NCBI GenBank assembly: GCA_011191875.1 | Contig: DUFC01000032.1 | Coordinates: forward strand, 1 to 60,010 | DNA: 60,010 nucleotides | Source: Dehalococcoidia bacterium | GTDB taxonomy: Bacteria > Chloroflexota > Dehalococcoidia > Dehalococcoidales > W498 | Direction of reading: 5' to 3' | Shown: piece after piece, positions 20,517 through 30,472 of the stretch | Position numbering within the stretch: position 1 is the stretch's first letter | Layout: each line of letters begins with the position of its first letter | Notes under the pieces: model-generated | The model's database searches: none | Seen by the model: the letters and a program-made list of their open reading frames with translations, nothing else | Told to the model about the DNA's origin: nothing | Made by a program: the position numbers and the translations under genes

Positions 20517-21143
20517 ATGGCAAGGTATACAGCAGCAGTTTGTCGATTATGCCGCCGTAGTGGCGAGAAGTTAATGCTCAAAGGTAGTAGGTGTTTTACC
20601 CCTAAATGTACTATGGACAGACGAGGGAAACCACCGGGACAGCAATCTGGTCAGCGCCGTCGGATTTCTGACCGTGGACTACAGCTTCGGGAGAAGCAAA
20701 AAGCCCGCTATTCCTACGGAATTCTGGAGAGGCAGTTTAGGCGATTTTTTGCTCAAGCTGAGAGACAGCTAGGTATCACCGGCGAAAATCTACTGGTATT
20801 ATTGGAGAGGCGGCTTGATAATGTAGTATACCGTTTAGGCTTCGCTGACTCCCGGGCTCAAGCTCGTCAGCTAGTTCGACATGGACATATTATGCTAAAT
20901 GGACGCAAGACTGATATACCCTCTTGTCTAGTTAAGGAGGGTGATACCATAAGTTGGAAACCAGAAAGTACCAAAACCGAGTATTATAAACAATTGGTTC
21001 AGAGCATCGAGGGTAGGTCTGTTTTGAGTTGGTTGAGCTTGGATAGGCAGAACCTTGCGGGTCGTGTTTTATTGCTGCCTACCCCTGATGACATTGATGC
21101 TAAATTTGATGGGAAGACCATAGTTGAGTTCTATTCCAGATAA
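20517..21143 (+). CDS. rpsD: 30S ribosomal protein S4, zinc-binding form
   Basis: S4 nucleates 30S assembly and in E. coli represses the alpha operon. The 208-residue protein has an N-terminal four-cysteine zinc site (C9, C12, C26, C31), the C+ form. The S4 RNA-binding domain is near [30 protein letters not shown] in pattern. It starts at ATG. It is followed by rpoA after 23 bp with a strong AGGAGG. Confidence 0.99.
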   Translation: MARYTAAVCRLCRRSGEKLMLKGSRCFTPKCTMDRRGKPPGQQSGQRRRISDRGLQLREKQKARYSYGILERQFRRFFAQAERQLGITGENLLVLLERRLDNVVYRLGFADSRAQARQLVRHGHIMLNGRKTDIPSCLVKEGDTISWKPESTKTEYYKQLVQSIEGRSVLSWLSLDRQNLAGRVLLLPTPDDIDAKFDGKTIVEFYSR

Positions 21144-21166
21144 GGTAACTAACAGGAGGTAGCCTT

Positions 21167-22126
21167 TTGTCTCATCTAGAAATACCTAGGATTGAGTGTG
21201 TTGAAAGTCAGGATAACTTTGGGCGCTTTATAGCTGAGCCTTTGGAGAAGGGCTTTGGTGTTACCCTGGGTAATACTTTGCGTCGAGTATTGCTTGGTTA
21301 TCTTCTGGGGGCAGCTGTAACCCGAGTTAAGATTGAGGGTATTCAGCATGAATTCTCAACTATTCCTCATATAAAGGAAGACACCATGGATTTTTTACTC
21401 AATGTTAAAGCATTAAGGTTAAAGCCCCTTTCTGGTCAACCAGGTAAGTTAACATTGGAGGTAAAAGGGGAGGGGCAAGTTAGCGCTGCTGATATTAAGC
21501 CCTCAACTGATTTTGAGGTGGTAAACCAGGAGCTTTATCTAGCTACCTTAGATTCGGCTGAAGCTAGCCTTGATGTAGAGTTTGATGTGGAATTGGGTGA
21601 AGGCTATAGGCAGGCTGAGTCTAGTGATAATCTTTCAGTAGGAGTGATTCCACTGGATGCTGTCTTTACTCCGATACGCAAGGTCAATTTTACCGTTGAG
21701 CCAATTCATGTTGGTCGAGAGACTAGCCGTGAGCGGTTGTGCTTAGAAGTGTGGACAGACGGCACTATATCACCTGTAGATGCAATCAGCCACAGTGCCG
21801 GCATTCTAGTGGAGCAGTTGTCTCCATTTGTTGATTATGCCAGGGTTTCTCAGATGAAGGCAGAGGAGCAGCTTATTGGTTTACCTATTCCTGACGAGCA
21901 GTATAATATGCTTGTAGACCAACTAAACCTATCAGTGCGTACCATGAATTGCTTACGGCGTGCTGGTATCACTACCGTGGGTGAAATTATAGACAGAGGT
22001 GAGAAGGGGTTACTTTCGTTACGGAATTTTGGGATGAAGTCTAAGCACGAGATAGAGGAGAGCCTCAACGCATTAGGACTATCTCTTAGTTCTCAGGTTG
22101 AGGAAGGGGCAGAGGATGAGGCATAA
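21167..22126 (+). CDS. rpoA: RNA polymerase alpha subunit
   Basis: Alpha initiates RNA polymerase assembly, and its C-terminal domain binds UP elements and activators. The 319-residue protein has the N-terminal dimerisation domain ([18 protein letters not shown]) and the alpha-CTD ([25 protein letters not shown] in pattern, [14 protein letters not shown]). It starts at TTG with AGGAGGT upstream. The 3' end overlaps rplQ by 11 bp. Confidence 0.98.
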   Translation: MSHLEIPRIECVESQDNFGRFIAEPLEKGFGVTLGNTLRRVLLGYLLGAAVTRVKIEGIQHEFSTIPHIKEDTMDFLLNVKALRLKPLSGQPGKLTLEVKGEGQVSAADIKPSTDFEVVNQELYLATLDSAEASLDVEFDVELGEGYRQAESSDNLSVGVIPLDAVFTPIRKVNFTVEPIHVGRETSRERLCLEVWTDGTISPVDAISHSAGILVEQLSPFVDYARVSQMKAEEQLIGLPIPDEQYNMLVDQLNLSVRTMNCLRRAGITTVGEIIDRGEKGLLSLRNFGMKSKHEIEESLNALGLSLSSQVEEGAEDEA

Positions 22127-22469
22127 AGTAGCTGGTAGAAAGTTAGGTAGGTCTTCAAGTCACCGGAGGGCATTATATCGTAACCTAGTGACTGCTCTGC
22201 TTAACTATGAGAAAATTACTACCACTGAGGCTAAGGCTAAGGAAGCGTGTGGCTTGGCTGAGCGAATGATCACATTAGGTAAGAAGGGTGGACTTCACGC
22301 TCGCCGCCAGGCACTGTCATTTATTTTGGATAATAAAGTGACCGAAAAAGTATTTAGTGAACTTGCCTCAAGGTATGCTGATCGCCCTGGTGGATATACT
22401 CGCATTGCTAAGTTAGGACCTAGATTGGGTGATGGGGCACTTATGGTTCAGCTTGAGTTGGTAAAGTGA
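22116..22469 (+). CDS. rplQ: 50S ribosomal protein L17
   Basis: L17 lies near the tunnel exit. The conserved N-terminus [24 protein letters not shown] begins at ATG 22116; the track start at TTG 22098 adds six residues that the family lacks. AAGGGG lies upstream of the ATG inside rpoA, which it overlaps by 11 bp. The product has 117 residues. Confidence 0.97.
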   Translation: MRHKVAGRKLGRSSSHRRALYRNLVTALLNYEKITTTEAKAKEACGLAERMITLGKKGGLHARRQALSFILDNKVTEKVFSELASRYADRPGGYTRIAKLGPRLGDGALMVQLELVK

Positions 22470-22506
22470 GGAAGTTGTTTATTAGGGGAGATTGAGGGGG
22501 ATACAG

Positions 22507-23292
22507 GTGGTGAGGTTGATAAACAATCTCAGCAAGATTGTATTGATTATGGAATATAACGGTACTCAGTACTACGGCTTTCAGTTGCAGGCTAACCTGC
22601 CCACTATTCAGGGGGAGGTGGAGAAAGCCCTATGGAAGCTTACCGGAGTAAGAATTCGGGTAGTAGCGGCTAGCCGAACCGATACTGGTGTTCATGCTAT
22701 AGGACAGGTGGTTAGTTTCAGGACGAAGTCACATCTTTCCCTATCAGCATTTATTAACGGTCTAAACTACTATTTACCCAGGGACATTGCGGTTAAGGCG
22801 GCGCATAGAGTAGATGATTCTTTTAATGTTAGGCGTGATGCTGTCAGTCGGGAATATAATTACTATATATTAAATAGCTTGACGCGGTCTCCAATTAGGA
22901 ATGGTTTTTCTTACCTTATTACGGCTCATCTGGATATAGGGGCTATGAATCAGGCATGTCAAGCTCTCATTGGTGAGCATGACTTTACCTCATTTGCAAC
23001 TTGCTTTAGAGTTGGAACGAGGAACACGGTGCGGTATGTGGATAGAGCAGAGGTAGAAAAGGATGGGGAATTAGTTATTTTCAATATGATAGCTAACTCC
23101 TTCTTACCTCACCAAGTGCGCAATACAGTAGGTGCCTTAATTAGAGTCGGACGGAGTAAGATGACTGTTGACCAGTTTTGTAGTATAGTTGAAGCTAAGA
23201 AACCTGGGCTAGCCGGGCCAACAGCTCTTGCCGGTGGGCTATGCCTTATGGGGGTAAATTATCCACACTCTTTCGGAGAAGAGATACAATGA
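22507..23292 (+). CDS. truA: tRNA pseudouridine(38-40) synthase
   Basis: TruA makes pseudouridine at positions 38-40 of tRNA anticodon stems. The catalytic aspartate is in [14 protein letters not shown], and [11 protein letters not shown] and the C-terminal [14 protein letters not shown] are also typical. The start is uncertain. GTG at 22507 has GAGGGGG 6 nt upstream and is preferred over the track TTG at 22492. The N-terminus [18 protein letters not shown] is slightly longer than usual. The stop overlaps rplM by 4 bp (ATGA). Confidence 0.96.
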   Translation: MVRLINNLSKIVLIMEYNGTQYYGFQLQANLPTIQGEVEKALWKLTGVRIRVVAASRTDTGVHAIGQVVSFRTKSHLSLSAFINGLNYYLPRDIAVKAAHRVDDSFNVRRDAVSREYNYYILNSLTRSPIRNGFSYLITAHLDIGAMNQACQALIGEHDFTSFATCFRVGTRNTVRYVDRAEVEKDGELVIFNMIANSFLPHQVRNTVGALIRVGRSKMTVDQFCSIVEAKKPGLAGPTALAGGLCLMGVNYPHSFGEEIQ

Positions 23293-23744
23293 AAACCTAT
23301 AGTATTAAGGCGTCTGATATTAAGCGAGAGTGGCATGTTATTGATGCTTCGGGTGAGGTCTTAGGCAGGCTAGCCACTCAAGTAGCCAGCTTACTTATGG
23401 GCAAGCACAAACCAATATTCAGTCGTAATCTGGATACGGGCGACTTTGTCATCGTTATTAACGCTGATAAGGTCCGCGTTACCGGCAATAAAGCTAAGCA
23501 GAAGGTCTATTATAGACATTCCGGGTATCCCGGGGGGTTGAAAAGTATCAGTTTTGAGAAAATGATGGAGACCAATCCTACGCGAGTGATTGTGCATGCT
23601 GTTAAGGGCATGTTGCCTCACAATCGGCTGGGTGCTAAGATAATGAAGAAACTCAGGGTCTATGTCGGTGATACTCATCCCCACCTGGCTCAAGTGAAGG
23701 CTAGTTCAAGGGGGGCGGTTTTAGAGGAGGAGGGAAGAGAATAA
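23289..23744 (+). CDS. rplM: 50S ribosomal protein L13
   Basis: L13 is an early 50S assembly protein. The 151-residue product begins [20 protein letters not shown], as in the family, from ATG 23289. The track start at 23241 lies inside truA and is an artefact. [16 protein letters not shown] is conserved. GGAGAAGAG precedes the ATG, which overlaps the truA stop (ATGA). Confidence 0.98.
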   Translation: MKTYSIKASDIKREWHVIDASGEVLGRLATQVASLLMGKHKPIFSRNLDTGDFVIVINADKVRVTGNKAKQKVYYRHSGYPGGLKSISFEKMMETNPTRVIVHAVKGMLPHNRLGAKIMKKLRVYVGDTHPHLAQVKASSRGAVLEEEGRE

Positions 23745-23774
23745 AGCTGGGTGCTTAAAGCGGATAGGATGCAA

Positions 23775-24170
23775 ATGGAAAAGCAAACTTATTTCTATGG
23801 AACAGGCAGACGTAAAACGGCTGTGGCTCGAGTAAGGCTGTTGCCAGGTAATGGTGATATCATCATAAATGGTATTTCCTATGAGGAGTTGTTCCCCCGT
23901 CCTGAGCACCGCCGGACAATAGTACAACCTCTTTTAGTTACTGATTGCATCACTAAGTTTAATGCCGTAGTCAAGGTAACGGGGAGTGGTATATCAGGGC
24001 AGAGTGGCGCTGTTTCTCACGGTATTGCTCGAGCCTTGGTAAGAGCTGATGAAAGCCTTAAATCCGTACTGCGGCGTTATGGATTGCTCACTCGGGACTC
24101 TCGGGCTAAAGAGAGGAAAAAGTACGGTCTCAAGCGAGCTCGTAAGGCACCTCAATATACTAAGCGGTAA
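23775..24170 (+). CDS. rpsI: 30S ribosomal protein S9
   Basis: S9 contacts the P-site tRNA with its C-terminal tail, here ending APQYTKR. FYGTGRRKTAVARVRL and the C-terminal DSRAKERKKYGLKRARKAPQ are diagnostic. The start is uncertain among GTG 23751, ATG 23769 and ATG 23775. The last has TAGGA five nt upstream and gives 131 residues, so it is used here. It is the last gene of the superoperon; no clear terminator follows. Confidence 0.95.
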   Translation: MEKQTYFYGTGRRKTAVARVRLLPGNGDIIINGISYEELFPRPEHRRTIVQPLLVTDCITKFNAVVKVTGSGISGQSGAVSHGIARALVRADESLKSVLRRYGLLTRDSRAKERKKYGLKRARKAPQYTKR

Positions 24171-24367
24171 AATGCTTTGCGCGGAAAGAGGAATCCGAAC
24201 CAACTATCGCCGGATGGGTATTGCCTTAGTGTATTTTTGTGTGCTCTCCTTTGTCACGGTTTCCCCCCTTGGGTAATATAGTTTTGTGAGCCAGCGATGT
24301 CATTATCGGTAACTTCTACTATGAGGCAATTCTTTCCCTATGCTAGGTGCAAAGAAGGGGAAAGCTT

Positions 24368-25153
24368 ATGGAGAAACAGAACCTAAACATCCTTATTGAT
24401 AGAGTAGCTGACCTAATCATTAACGCCACAAGGATGGTGGTCTTCACTGGGGCCGGGGTGAGTACTGAATCTGGGATTCCCGATTTTCGCAGCCCTGGTG
24501 GAATCTGGGACAGGTTTGACCCGGATGATTTCACCTATCACAAGTTCGTTAACGACCCTGAAACCAGGAGAAAGCAGTGGCAGATGCTTCAGGAGGGGGC
24601 TCTAACTACCAAAGCTGAGCCAAATCCCGCCCACTATGCCATTGCTGAGTTGAATAGATTGGGTAAGCTAGATTGTGTTATTACCCAAAACGTGGATAGT
24701 CTCCACCACAAGGCAGGGATTCCTGACGACAAGATATTTGAGCTCCACGGCAACATGCAGTGGGCAGTATGCTTGAGTTGTGGTAGGCGTTATCCTTTTC
24801 AACAGATTGAAGCCAGGCTAAAAGAAGGTGAAGAAATACCGGATTGTGAGGCTTGTCGCGGTATCTTGAAGCCGGCTGCTGTTTTATTCGGCGAGCCGCT
24901 ACCAGCCAAGGTGCTAAAGGAGGCGACGGAACGCTCATATTATTCTGACCTATTTATCGTGATTGGCTCGACCTTGGTTATTTATCCTGCCGCCTATATG
25001 CCTATCTATGCTACTAGCTCTGGTGCCAAATTAGTTATTATTAATCTCAGCTCCACTCCTATGGACCAAGAGGCTACTGTCCTGATTAGGGCTAAGGCTG
25101 GGGAAACAATGTCAAGGGTAATAAAGCGAGTAAGAGAAAAAATCAGCAGTTAA
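24368..25153 (+). CDS. cobB: NAD-dependent protein deacylase, Sir2 family
   Basis: A sirtuin removing acyl groups from lysines at the cost of NAD. Motifs in order are GAGVSTESGIPDFRS (NAD site), TQNVDSLHHKAG, LHGN with the catalytic histidine, and two zinc CxxC pairs (CLSC, CEAC). The track starts at GTG 24347. ATG 24368 is chosen because AGGGG lies 8 nt upstream, giving 261 residues. A 197-bp gap separates it from rpsI, so it may have its own promoter, though none was clear. Deacetylase versus other deacylase activity cannot be told. Confidence 0.93.
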   Translation: MEKQNLNILIDRVADLIINATRMVVFTGAGVSTESGIPDFRSPGGIWDRFDPDDFTYHKFVNDPETRRKQWQMLQEGALTTKAEPNPAHYAIAELNRLGKLDCVITQNVDSLHHKAGIPDDKIFELHGNMQWAVCLSCGRRYPFQQIEARLKEGEEIPDCEACRGILKPAAVLFGEPLPAKVLKEATERSYYSDLFIVIGSTLVIYPAAYMPIYATSSGAKLVIINLSSTPMDQEATVLIRAKAGETMSRVIKRVREKISS

Positions 25154-25233
25154 TCTTGTCAGCAATAAAAGAGGAGATAATCACTGGTATTAAAAATGCC
25201 ATCACTTCTAAAAAATTGAGTAAGGAGTTAACT

Positions 25234-26016
25234 ATGGGAAAATTGGATGGTCAAGTAGCCGTAATTACTGGGTCAGCCAGGGGGATAGGCAAAGCTGACG
25301 CGCTCCTTTTTACCAAGGAGGGGGCATGTGTGGTAATAAGTGATGTTGACCGGGAGCCCCTTATTGAAACAGCCAGGGAAATAGAAGACACCGGGGGTAA
25401 GGTTGCCTGGTGTATTGCTGATGTAACCAAGCCAGAGGATACCGATAAGCTGATGGATACCGCAGTGGATAAATTTGGGGACTTGAATATTCTGGTTAAT
25501 AATGCTGGTATATCTAGAGATGCGCTGATACATAGAATGACTGATGCACAATGGGACATGTGCGTGGACATCATTCTTAAAGGGACTTTTAATTGTATCC
25601 GCTCAGCCGCCAAGTATATGATGAAAAAGGGGCATGGCGGTAAGATTATCAATACAGCCTCTGTAATGGGTTTGATGGGCAATGTTGGGCAGGTCAATTA
25701 TACAGCGGCTAAAGCCGGAGTCGTTGGACTTACTAAAACAGTAGCCCGGGAGTGGGCTAGATTTGGCGTAACCTGTAATGCCCTTGCCTATGGCTTTGTT
25801 CATACTAGATTTACGGCTGATAAAGAGACTGGGGAGGAGGTTGCCGGTGAAAAGATGGGCATACCCAAGAAGGCTAGAGAGAGGATGCTTCAGGAAATTG
25901 GTGATAAAGTAATGACACCAGAAAATGCAGCCAAACCTGTTTTATTTTTAGCTTCGGCTGATTCAGATTATATCACCGGACATGTATTAAATGTCAGCGC
26001 TGGAATATATATGTAG
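25234..26016 (+). CDS. Short-chain dehydrogenase/reductase, FabG-like
   Basis: An NAD(P)-dependent SDR of 260 residues. The cofactor motif is TGSARGIGKA near residue 13, then NNAGIS, and the catalytic serine in NTASVMG and YTAAK. The closest general resemblance is to 3-oxoacyl-ACP reductase (FabG), but a 3-hydroxyacyl-CoA or other alcohol substrate is possible. The track start 25156 is rejected in favour of ATG 25234 with AAGGAG 6 nt upstream. The extra in-frame N-terminal sequence looks protein-like but has no ribosome-binding site. It is convergent with the next gene. Confidence 0.88.
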   Translation: MGKLDGQVAVITGSARGIGKADALLFTKEGACVVISDVDREPLIETAREIEDTGGKVAWCIADVTKPEDTDKLMDTAVDKFGDLNILVNNAGISRDALIHRMTDAQWDMCVDIILKGTFNCIRSAAKYMMKKGHGGKIINTASVMGLMGNVGQVNYTAAKAGVVGLTKTVAREWARFGVTCNALAYGFVHTRFTADKETGEEVAGEKMGIPKKARERMLQEIGDKVMTPENAAKPVLFLASADSDYITGHVLNVSAGIYM

Positions 26017-26077
26017 CTCAAAGTCCTTTGTCGTAGCAACGGGTATCAGCTACCTGATGGCCACGGAAGGGTTTATT

Positions 26078-26581
26078 TTAGCGTAAGCGGGTGATAGCGA
26101 TAAAAATACCTAAGGCTAGGGCTACTAAGGCAAGAGCTAAGTGAAAAGGACTGAAAGAGAACGAAAATAAAATTGTTCCTTGGAAAAATCTGATATTGGA
26201 AATAAGATAGCTTATTACTATGGCAGTGCCAGCGACAACAGCTAACCCTGCGCCGCGCTTACGATTAACCGAAAGACTAACTGCCTCGCCAATGGCATAG
26301 CCAACCGCCGGGGCTAATAACAGGCTAAGGTAGAGGAAACGCACCGCCCACTCTATTAGTCCCCAGACAGCACCACAGGCAATAGCCATGCCTAGCCCGG
26401 TTCCTATAGCTATCAAATAGTGTTTAGTAGAAATGCGGTAGGTAGGCAGCTTATATAGCTTGGCACAATCCGGGCATCTGGCTCCTACTGGAGTCTGCAC
26501 CATACATTTGGGACATATCGGCTTACCACACTTACCACATCTTAGGTTAGTTTCAGCATCTGGGTGAGTGGCACATCTCAT
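26078..26581 (-). CDS. Zinc-ribbon (B-box-like) membrane protein
   Basis: A 167-residue protein with an N-terminal cysteine/histidine cluster (C3, H6, CGKC, CPKC, CPDC within the first 40 residues) that resembles a B-box zinc finger. It is followed by three or four hydrophobic segments predicted to span the membrane. Such proteins are common but uncharacterised in Chloroflexota and Firmicutes. It lies 10 bp after plsY and is probably the last gene of that operon. The function is unknown. Confidence 0.75.
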   Translation of the reverse strand: MRCATHPDAETNLRCGKCGKPICPKCMVQTPVGARCPDCAKLYKLPTYRISTKHYLIAIGTGLGMAIACGAVWGLIEWAVRFLYLSLLLAPAVGYAIGEAVSLSVNRKRGAGLAVVAGTAIVISYLISNIRFFQGTILFSFSFSPFHLALALVALALGIFIAITRLR

Positions 26582-26591
26582 CTTACTACAG

Positions 26592-27299
26592 TTAATCCTT
26601 CTCCTGCTTTTCTTGTTGCTTAAAAGGTCGCCATTTTACCCAGGCTTCCCTGTCCCTTATATCCCGGTCAAAAAGCAGGCGATTAAAAAATAGCTCTACC
26701 GGGTGTACTGATTCACTAAGCGGAGTTCTTGGCACTATTAGCCTCCTTAATAGGGCTATCAAGGATAATGCCGCCAAGCCCAAGGTAATCGGCAGTCTTT
26801 CCTCTATATCCAGTGGCTGGCTGAGGAACCAGCTGAAAAAGGGTAAGGAGACTAATGACAAAGATACTCCTAGGGATACCTTCCGTAATGGAGCCAGTAT
26901 GTAGGTCATTACCAGCACTATAAGACCCAGTTTCCAAGATAGCATGGTAATGACACCCAGGCTGGTAAAAATACCCCGCCCGCCATTAAAACGGAGGAAA
27001 ATCGGCCAGTTATGCCCAATGATTGTCGCTAGACCTACCGTTACCTGCTCAGCAATGCCCAGACCTAATAGTTGAGCTGCCCAAACCATCGCTGCTCCCT
27101 TACCCACATCAAAAATAGTTACCGGGATGGCCCATCGCTTAGAAACAACGGCGAATACATTGGACGCTCCAACATTACCACTACCATACTTTCTAATGTC
27201 TATGCCCCGTGTCCACTTAGCCACCAAATAGGCGGCTGGCACCGAACCCAGAAGATAGGCGCCTATTAGCAATGATGCAAACTTGATAACCTCGAGCAT
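26592..27299 (-). CDS. plsY: Glycerol-3-phosphate acyltransferase PlsY
   Basis: PlsY transfers acyl from acyl phosphate to glycerol 3-phosphate, the first step of phospholipid synthesis, in the membrane. The 235-residue polytopic protein shows the three family motifs: GSVPAAYLVAKW, GSGNVGASNVF, and GHNWPIFLRFNGGRG. It carries a C-terminal charged extension beyond the usual 200 or so residues. It starts at ATG, 3 bp from the PHP gene. Confidence 0.95.
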   Translation of the reverse strand: MLEVIKFASLLIGAYLLGSVPAAYLVAKWTRGIDIRKYGSGNVGASNVFAVVSKRWAIPVTIFDVGKGAAMVWAAQLLGLGIAEQVTVGLATIIGHNWPIFLRFNGGRGIFTSLGVITMLSWKLGLIVLVMTYILAPLRKVSLGVSLSLVSLPFFSWFLSQPLDIEERLPITLGLAALSLIALLRRLIVPRTPLSESVHPVELFFNRLLFDRDIRDREAWVKWRPFKQQEKQEKD

Positions 27300-27302
27300 G
27301 AC

Positions 27303-28151
27303 CTATGGCACCTCCTTCGGCATTTGTCGCTCCGCCAGAGCTATAAGTTGCTCTGCTGACTTTATTGGCACATCCACCCCACCAATCACAGTCTCACTAC
27401 TAGGATCCAGCCCATGGTAGTCACTACCACCACTGGCAATAAGACCATACTTATCAGCTAGGTTAACCAGTCTACTGATTTCGTCAGCAGTATAGCCATT
27501 ATAGTAGGCTTCAATACCCACCAGACCAGCTGCCTTTAGTTCAACAACCAGTGTCTCCGGGTCATCAATGGTGAACGGGTGTGCCAGCACTGGCAATCCC
27601 TTAGCCTGTAATATTAATTTCACTGCCTCTACCGGGGTCATCTTCTCCCGCTCAACATAGGCAGGTCCGCCCCGACTTATATACTTAGTGAAAGCCTCCT
27701 TAAGCGAGGTGATGTAGCCATTCTCTAACATAGCTTGAGCAATATGAGGACGACCTATAGAGCCACTGCCGGCTATCTCCTGGACTCGCTGCCACTCAAT
27801 ATGGATACCCAGATTGCCCAGTTTAGTCACCATTCCCTGACCCCGTTCCCGTCGAGAATTGCGCAACCTGTCAAGGGTAGCCTGCAGTTCCTGGCTGGTA
27901 TAATCTAAGAAGTAACCGAGCATATGGACTTCACCACTAGGAACATCAGTACTAATCTCAACGCAAGGTATGACTCTTAACCGAGGAAAGGCTTTGGCAG
28001 CTACCAGAGCAGGAGCAATACCATCTACTGTATCATGGTCAGCAATAGCAATAACGGTTAACCCACCCTCCGCTGATTTACGAACAACATCTTCTGGAGC
28101 AAGTCGTCCGTCAGAAGCAGTGGAGTGTATATGGAGGTCTACCTTAGACAT
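27303..28151 (-). CDS. PHP-domain phosphoesterase (RNase AM/YciV-like)
   Basis: A 282-residue polymerase-and-histidinol-phosphatase-domain protein. Metal ligands are visible in DLHIHSTASDG, ADHDTVDG, and the C-terminal GGSDYHG. The length and the central insertion match the YciV/TrpH group, which in E. coli hydrolyses 3',5'-nucleoside bisphosphates and trims rRNA 5' ends. It sits between ymdB and plsY with 2-3 bp gaps, so it is cotranscribed with rny. Confidence 0.88.
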   Translation of the reverse strand: MSKVDLHIHSTASDGRLAPEDVVRKSAEGGLTVIAIADHDTVDGIAPALVAAKAFPRLRVIPCVEISTDVPSGEVHMLGYFLDYTSQELQATLDRLRNSRRERGQGMVTKLGNLGIHIEWQRVQEIAGSGSIGRPHIAQAMLENGYITSLKEAFTKYISRGGPAYVEREKMTPVEAVKLILQAKGLPVLAHPFTIDDPETLVVELKAAGLVGIEAYYNGYTADEISRLVNLADKYGLIASGGSDYHGLDPSSETVIGGVDVPIKSAEQLIALAERQMPKEVP

Positions 28152-28153
28152 TG

Positions 28154-28921
28154 CTACTCCACTTCCCGATAGATTCGCTCGATGCTTATTGCTCTACCGC
28201 TATCCTCAGCTACCTTAATCATTACTGCGTTAAACATTGTTTTGCCTGTGCCTACAGATAGACGATGGGGTATTGCGGTTAGAAAGCGGCGAATTACCTC
28301 TTCAGTATCATCACCTATAATTGAATCTATAGGTCCGGTCATGCCAATATCAGTAACATAAGCCGTGCCTTGAGGAAATACTTGGGCATCAATAGTTCCC
28401 ACATGAGTATGTGTGCCAAGTACAGCACTAACACGACCGTCCAGGTATCGCCCCATTGCCATCTTCTCCGATGTTGCCTCAGCGTGGAAATCAACAACAA
28501 TAATTGGCGGCTTGCGTTTAAGCTCAGCCAGTAGTTTATCCATAGCTCTAAATGGGCAATCAAGATCACTCATAAATGTTCTCCCTATCAAATTGACCAC
28601 CATAACCTGACCATTGATTATATAGCCTCTCCCAGGCACTTCTGGGGGATAATTTAATGGGCGCAGGATAGGCATTTCACCATCAAGGTATGGAATAATT
28701 TCCTTCTGTGCCCATATATGGTTACCAGAGGTCAACACATCAACGCCAGCATAGAACAACTCCTCAGCTGTAGTTGAAGTTAGCCCTAAACCGCCGGCAG
28801 TATTCTCAGCATTGGCAATAACCATATCCAAGCCATATTGTTGTCGGAGGTTTGGCAAGAGTCTATTCATTGCCTCCCTGCCAGGTCTGCCAATTATATC
28901 ACCAACCGCTAATATTAACAC
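28154..28921 (-). CDS. ymdB: TIGR00282 metallophosphoesterase (YmdB-like)
   Basis: A 255-residue calcineurin-like phosphoesterase. Ligand motifs are GDIIGRPGR, NAENTAGG, SGNHIW, VDFHAEATSEK and LGTHTHVGT. YmdB of Bacillus is a 2',3'-cyclic nucleotide phosphodiesterase encoded directly after rny; the same order is kept here (10 bp gap). It starts at GTG (MLILAVGDI). Confidence 0.92.
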   Translation of the reverse strand: MLILAVGDIIGRPGREAMNRLLPNLRQQYGLDMVIANAENTAGGLGLTSTTAEELFYAGVDVLTSGNHIWAQKEIIPYLDGEMPILRPLNYPPEVPGRGYIINGQVMVVNLIGRTFMSDLDCPFRAMDKLLAELKRKPPIIVVDFHAEATSEKMAMGRYLDGRVSAVLGTHTHVGTIDAQVFPQGTAYVTDIGMTGPIDSIIGDDTEEVIRRFLTAIPHRLSVGTGKTMFNAVMIKVAEDSGRAISIERIYREVE

Positions 28922-28930
28922 TGGCTCTTC

Positions 28931-30469
28931 CTACTTAGCATAATCTATAGCTCTTGTCTCCCTTAGCACGGTAACCTTTATTTGACCTGGATACTCAAGC
29001 CCTTCCTCTATCTTCTTAACGATGTCTCGTGCAAGCCTCATTGCTTCCAAATCGTTAATCTCTTCCGGCTTAACCAAGATACGGATTTCACGACCGGCTT
29101 GAATAGCAAATGACTTCTCTACCCCTTTGAAGCCATCAGCTATATCTTCCAGTGCCTTCAGCCGCTTAAGGTAGCCCTCCAGTGATTCACGTCTTGCTCC
29201 CGGTCTGGCACTACTGATAGCATCAGCTGCTGAGATGATAAAACCCCACATGCTCATAGTATAGGTCTCACCGTGGTGTTCAGCGACACCGCTAACTACC
29301 TCAGGGGATTTGTCCCATTGTGTAACCAACTCAGCCCCGATAGCAGCATGATTACCCTCTACCTCGCGGTCCACTGCCTTACCAATGTCATGAAGCAGGC
29401 CAGCCTTCTTAGCTATAGCAACATCGGTATTCAACTCACCAGCAATCATACCAGCTAAATAAGCCACCTCAATACTATGGGTGAGGACATTCTGTCCATA
29501 GCTAGTACGATACTTAAGACGACCAAGTAGTTTAATTAACTCAGGGCGTAATCCATGCACCCCTGCTTGATAGGCTGCCTCTTCTCCAGCGCTATAGATA
29601 GTAGCATCTAATTCCTCCTTGGCTTTGGCTACTACCTCTTCAATGCGAGCTGGATGTATGCGACCATCAAGGACGAGCTTGGTTAAGGCAATTCGAGCTA
29701 CCTCTCGCCGCACTGGGTCAAAGCTAGATAGGGTTACCGCTTCGGGTGTATCGTCAATGATTAGGTCAACGCCGGTAGCCTGCTCCAGAGCTCTAATGTT
29801 ACGACCTTCTCGTCCGATAAGTCGACCCTTCATCTCATCACTGGGAAGGGGAACAGTAGCCACTGTTGTTTCAGATACAACCTCAGAGGCGCAACGCTGG
29901 ATAGCCTGAGATAAAATCTCCTGAGCTTTCTCATTGGCTTCCTCTCTCACCTTAATATCCCACTCCCGAAGGCGCCGTGAAGCTTCCTCCTGTATCTCAA
30001 CCTCCATAGCCTCAATCAGTGTTTGCTTTGCCTCAGAACTAGACATACCCGAAATCAACTCCAATTGCTTTAACTGCTTATCTCTAATTTCCTCAAGATG
30101 AGTGCGAATGGACTCAATCTCCTTTTCTTTGTTGGACAAATTGCGTCCACGGTGCTCCACCTCTTCTAACTTGCGCTCCAAGCTCTCTCCCCTCTGAGAC
30201 AGAAGATTCTCCTGACGCTGTAGTTCAGTGCGGCGTTCCCGATACTCTGCTTCAACTCCTGACTTGATTTTCTCAGTTTCCTGCCTTGCCTCGTGGACTA
30301 AATCTTTAGACTCAGTTCTGGCTTCAGCAATTATTCTTTCGGCTTTCCTCTCAGCAATATGTATTTGTCGGTTAATCGCTATTCGCCGGAAGAAGAAGAC
30401 AACCATACCTCCGAATATCACGCCGATGATAAAAATAGAGATTAATGCCACATAGAATTCTATTCCCAT
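28931..30469 (-). CDS. rny: Ribonuclease Y
   Basis: A membrane-anchored endoribonuclease that starts mRNA decay. The 512-residue protein has an N-terminal transmembrane segment (residues 5-28), a long charged coiled coil to about residue 200, a KH domain ([16 protein letters not shown]), and an HD domain with LLHDIGKA. It lies 3 bp after recX and 10 bp before ymdB on the same strand. Confidence 0.97.
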   Translation of the reverse strand: MGIEFYVALISIFIIGVIFGGMVVFFFRRIAINRQIHIAERKAERIIAEARTESKDLVHEARQETEKIKSGVEAEYRERRTELQRQENLLSQRGESLERKLEEVEHRGRNLSNKEKEIESIRTHLEEIRDKQLKQLELISGMSSSEAKQTLIEAMEVEIQEEASRRLREWDIKVREEANEKAQEILSQAIQRCASEVVSETTVATVPLPSDEMKGRLIGREGRNIRALEQATGVDLIIDDTPEAVTLSSFDPVRREVARIALTKLVLDGRIHPARIEEVVAKAKEELDATIYSAGEEAAYQAGVHGLRPELIKLLGRLKYRTSYGQNVLTHSIEVAYLAGMIAGELNTDVAIAKKAGLLHDIGKAVDREVEGNHAAIGAELVTQWDKSPEVVSGVAEHHGETYTMSMWGFIISAADAISSARPGARRESLEGYLKRLKALEDIADGFKGVEKSFAIQAGREIRILVKPEEINDLEAMRLARDIVKKIEEGLEYPGQIKVTVLRETRAIDYAK

Positions 30470-30472
30470 TTT

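Noticed and set aside
24172-24276. A 34-codon frame after rpsI encoding a short hydrophobic peptide.
   Set aside because: No Shine-Dalgarno, no recognisable family, and the frame is only the tail of a longer out-of-frame track entry through rpsI; it is more likely non-coding.
24171-24367. Looked for a terminator ending the ribosomal superoperon and a promoter for the Sir2 gene.
   Set aside because: No stem followed by a T-run and no good -35/-10 pair were found; only weak C-rich and T-rich patches.
25156-25233. An N-terminal extension of the SDR protein from TTG 25156.
   Set aside because: There is no ribosome-binding site at 25156, whereas ATG 25234 has AAGGAG at 6 nt and gives the usual family N-terminus.
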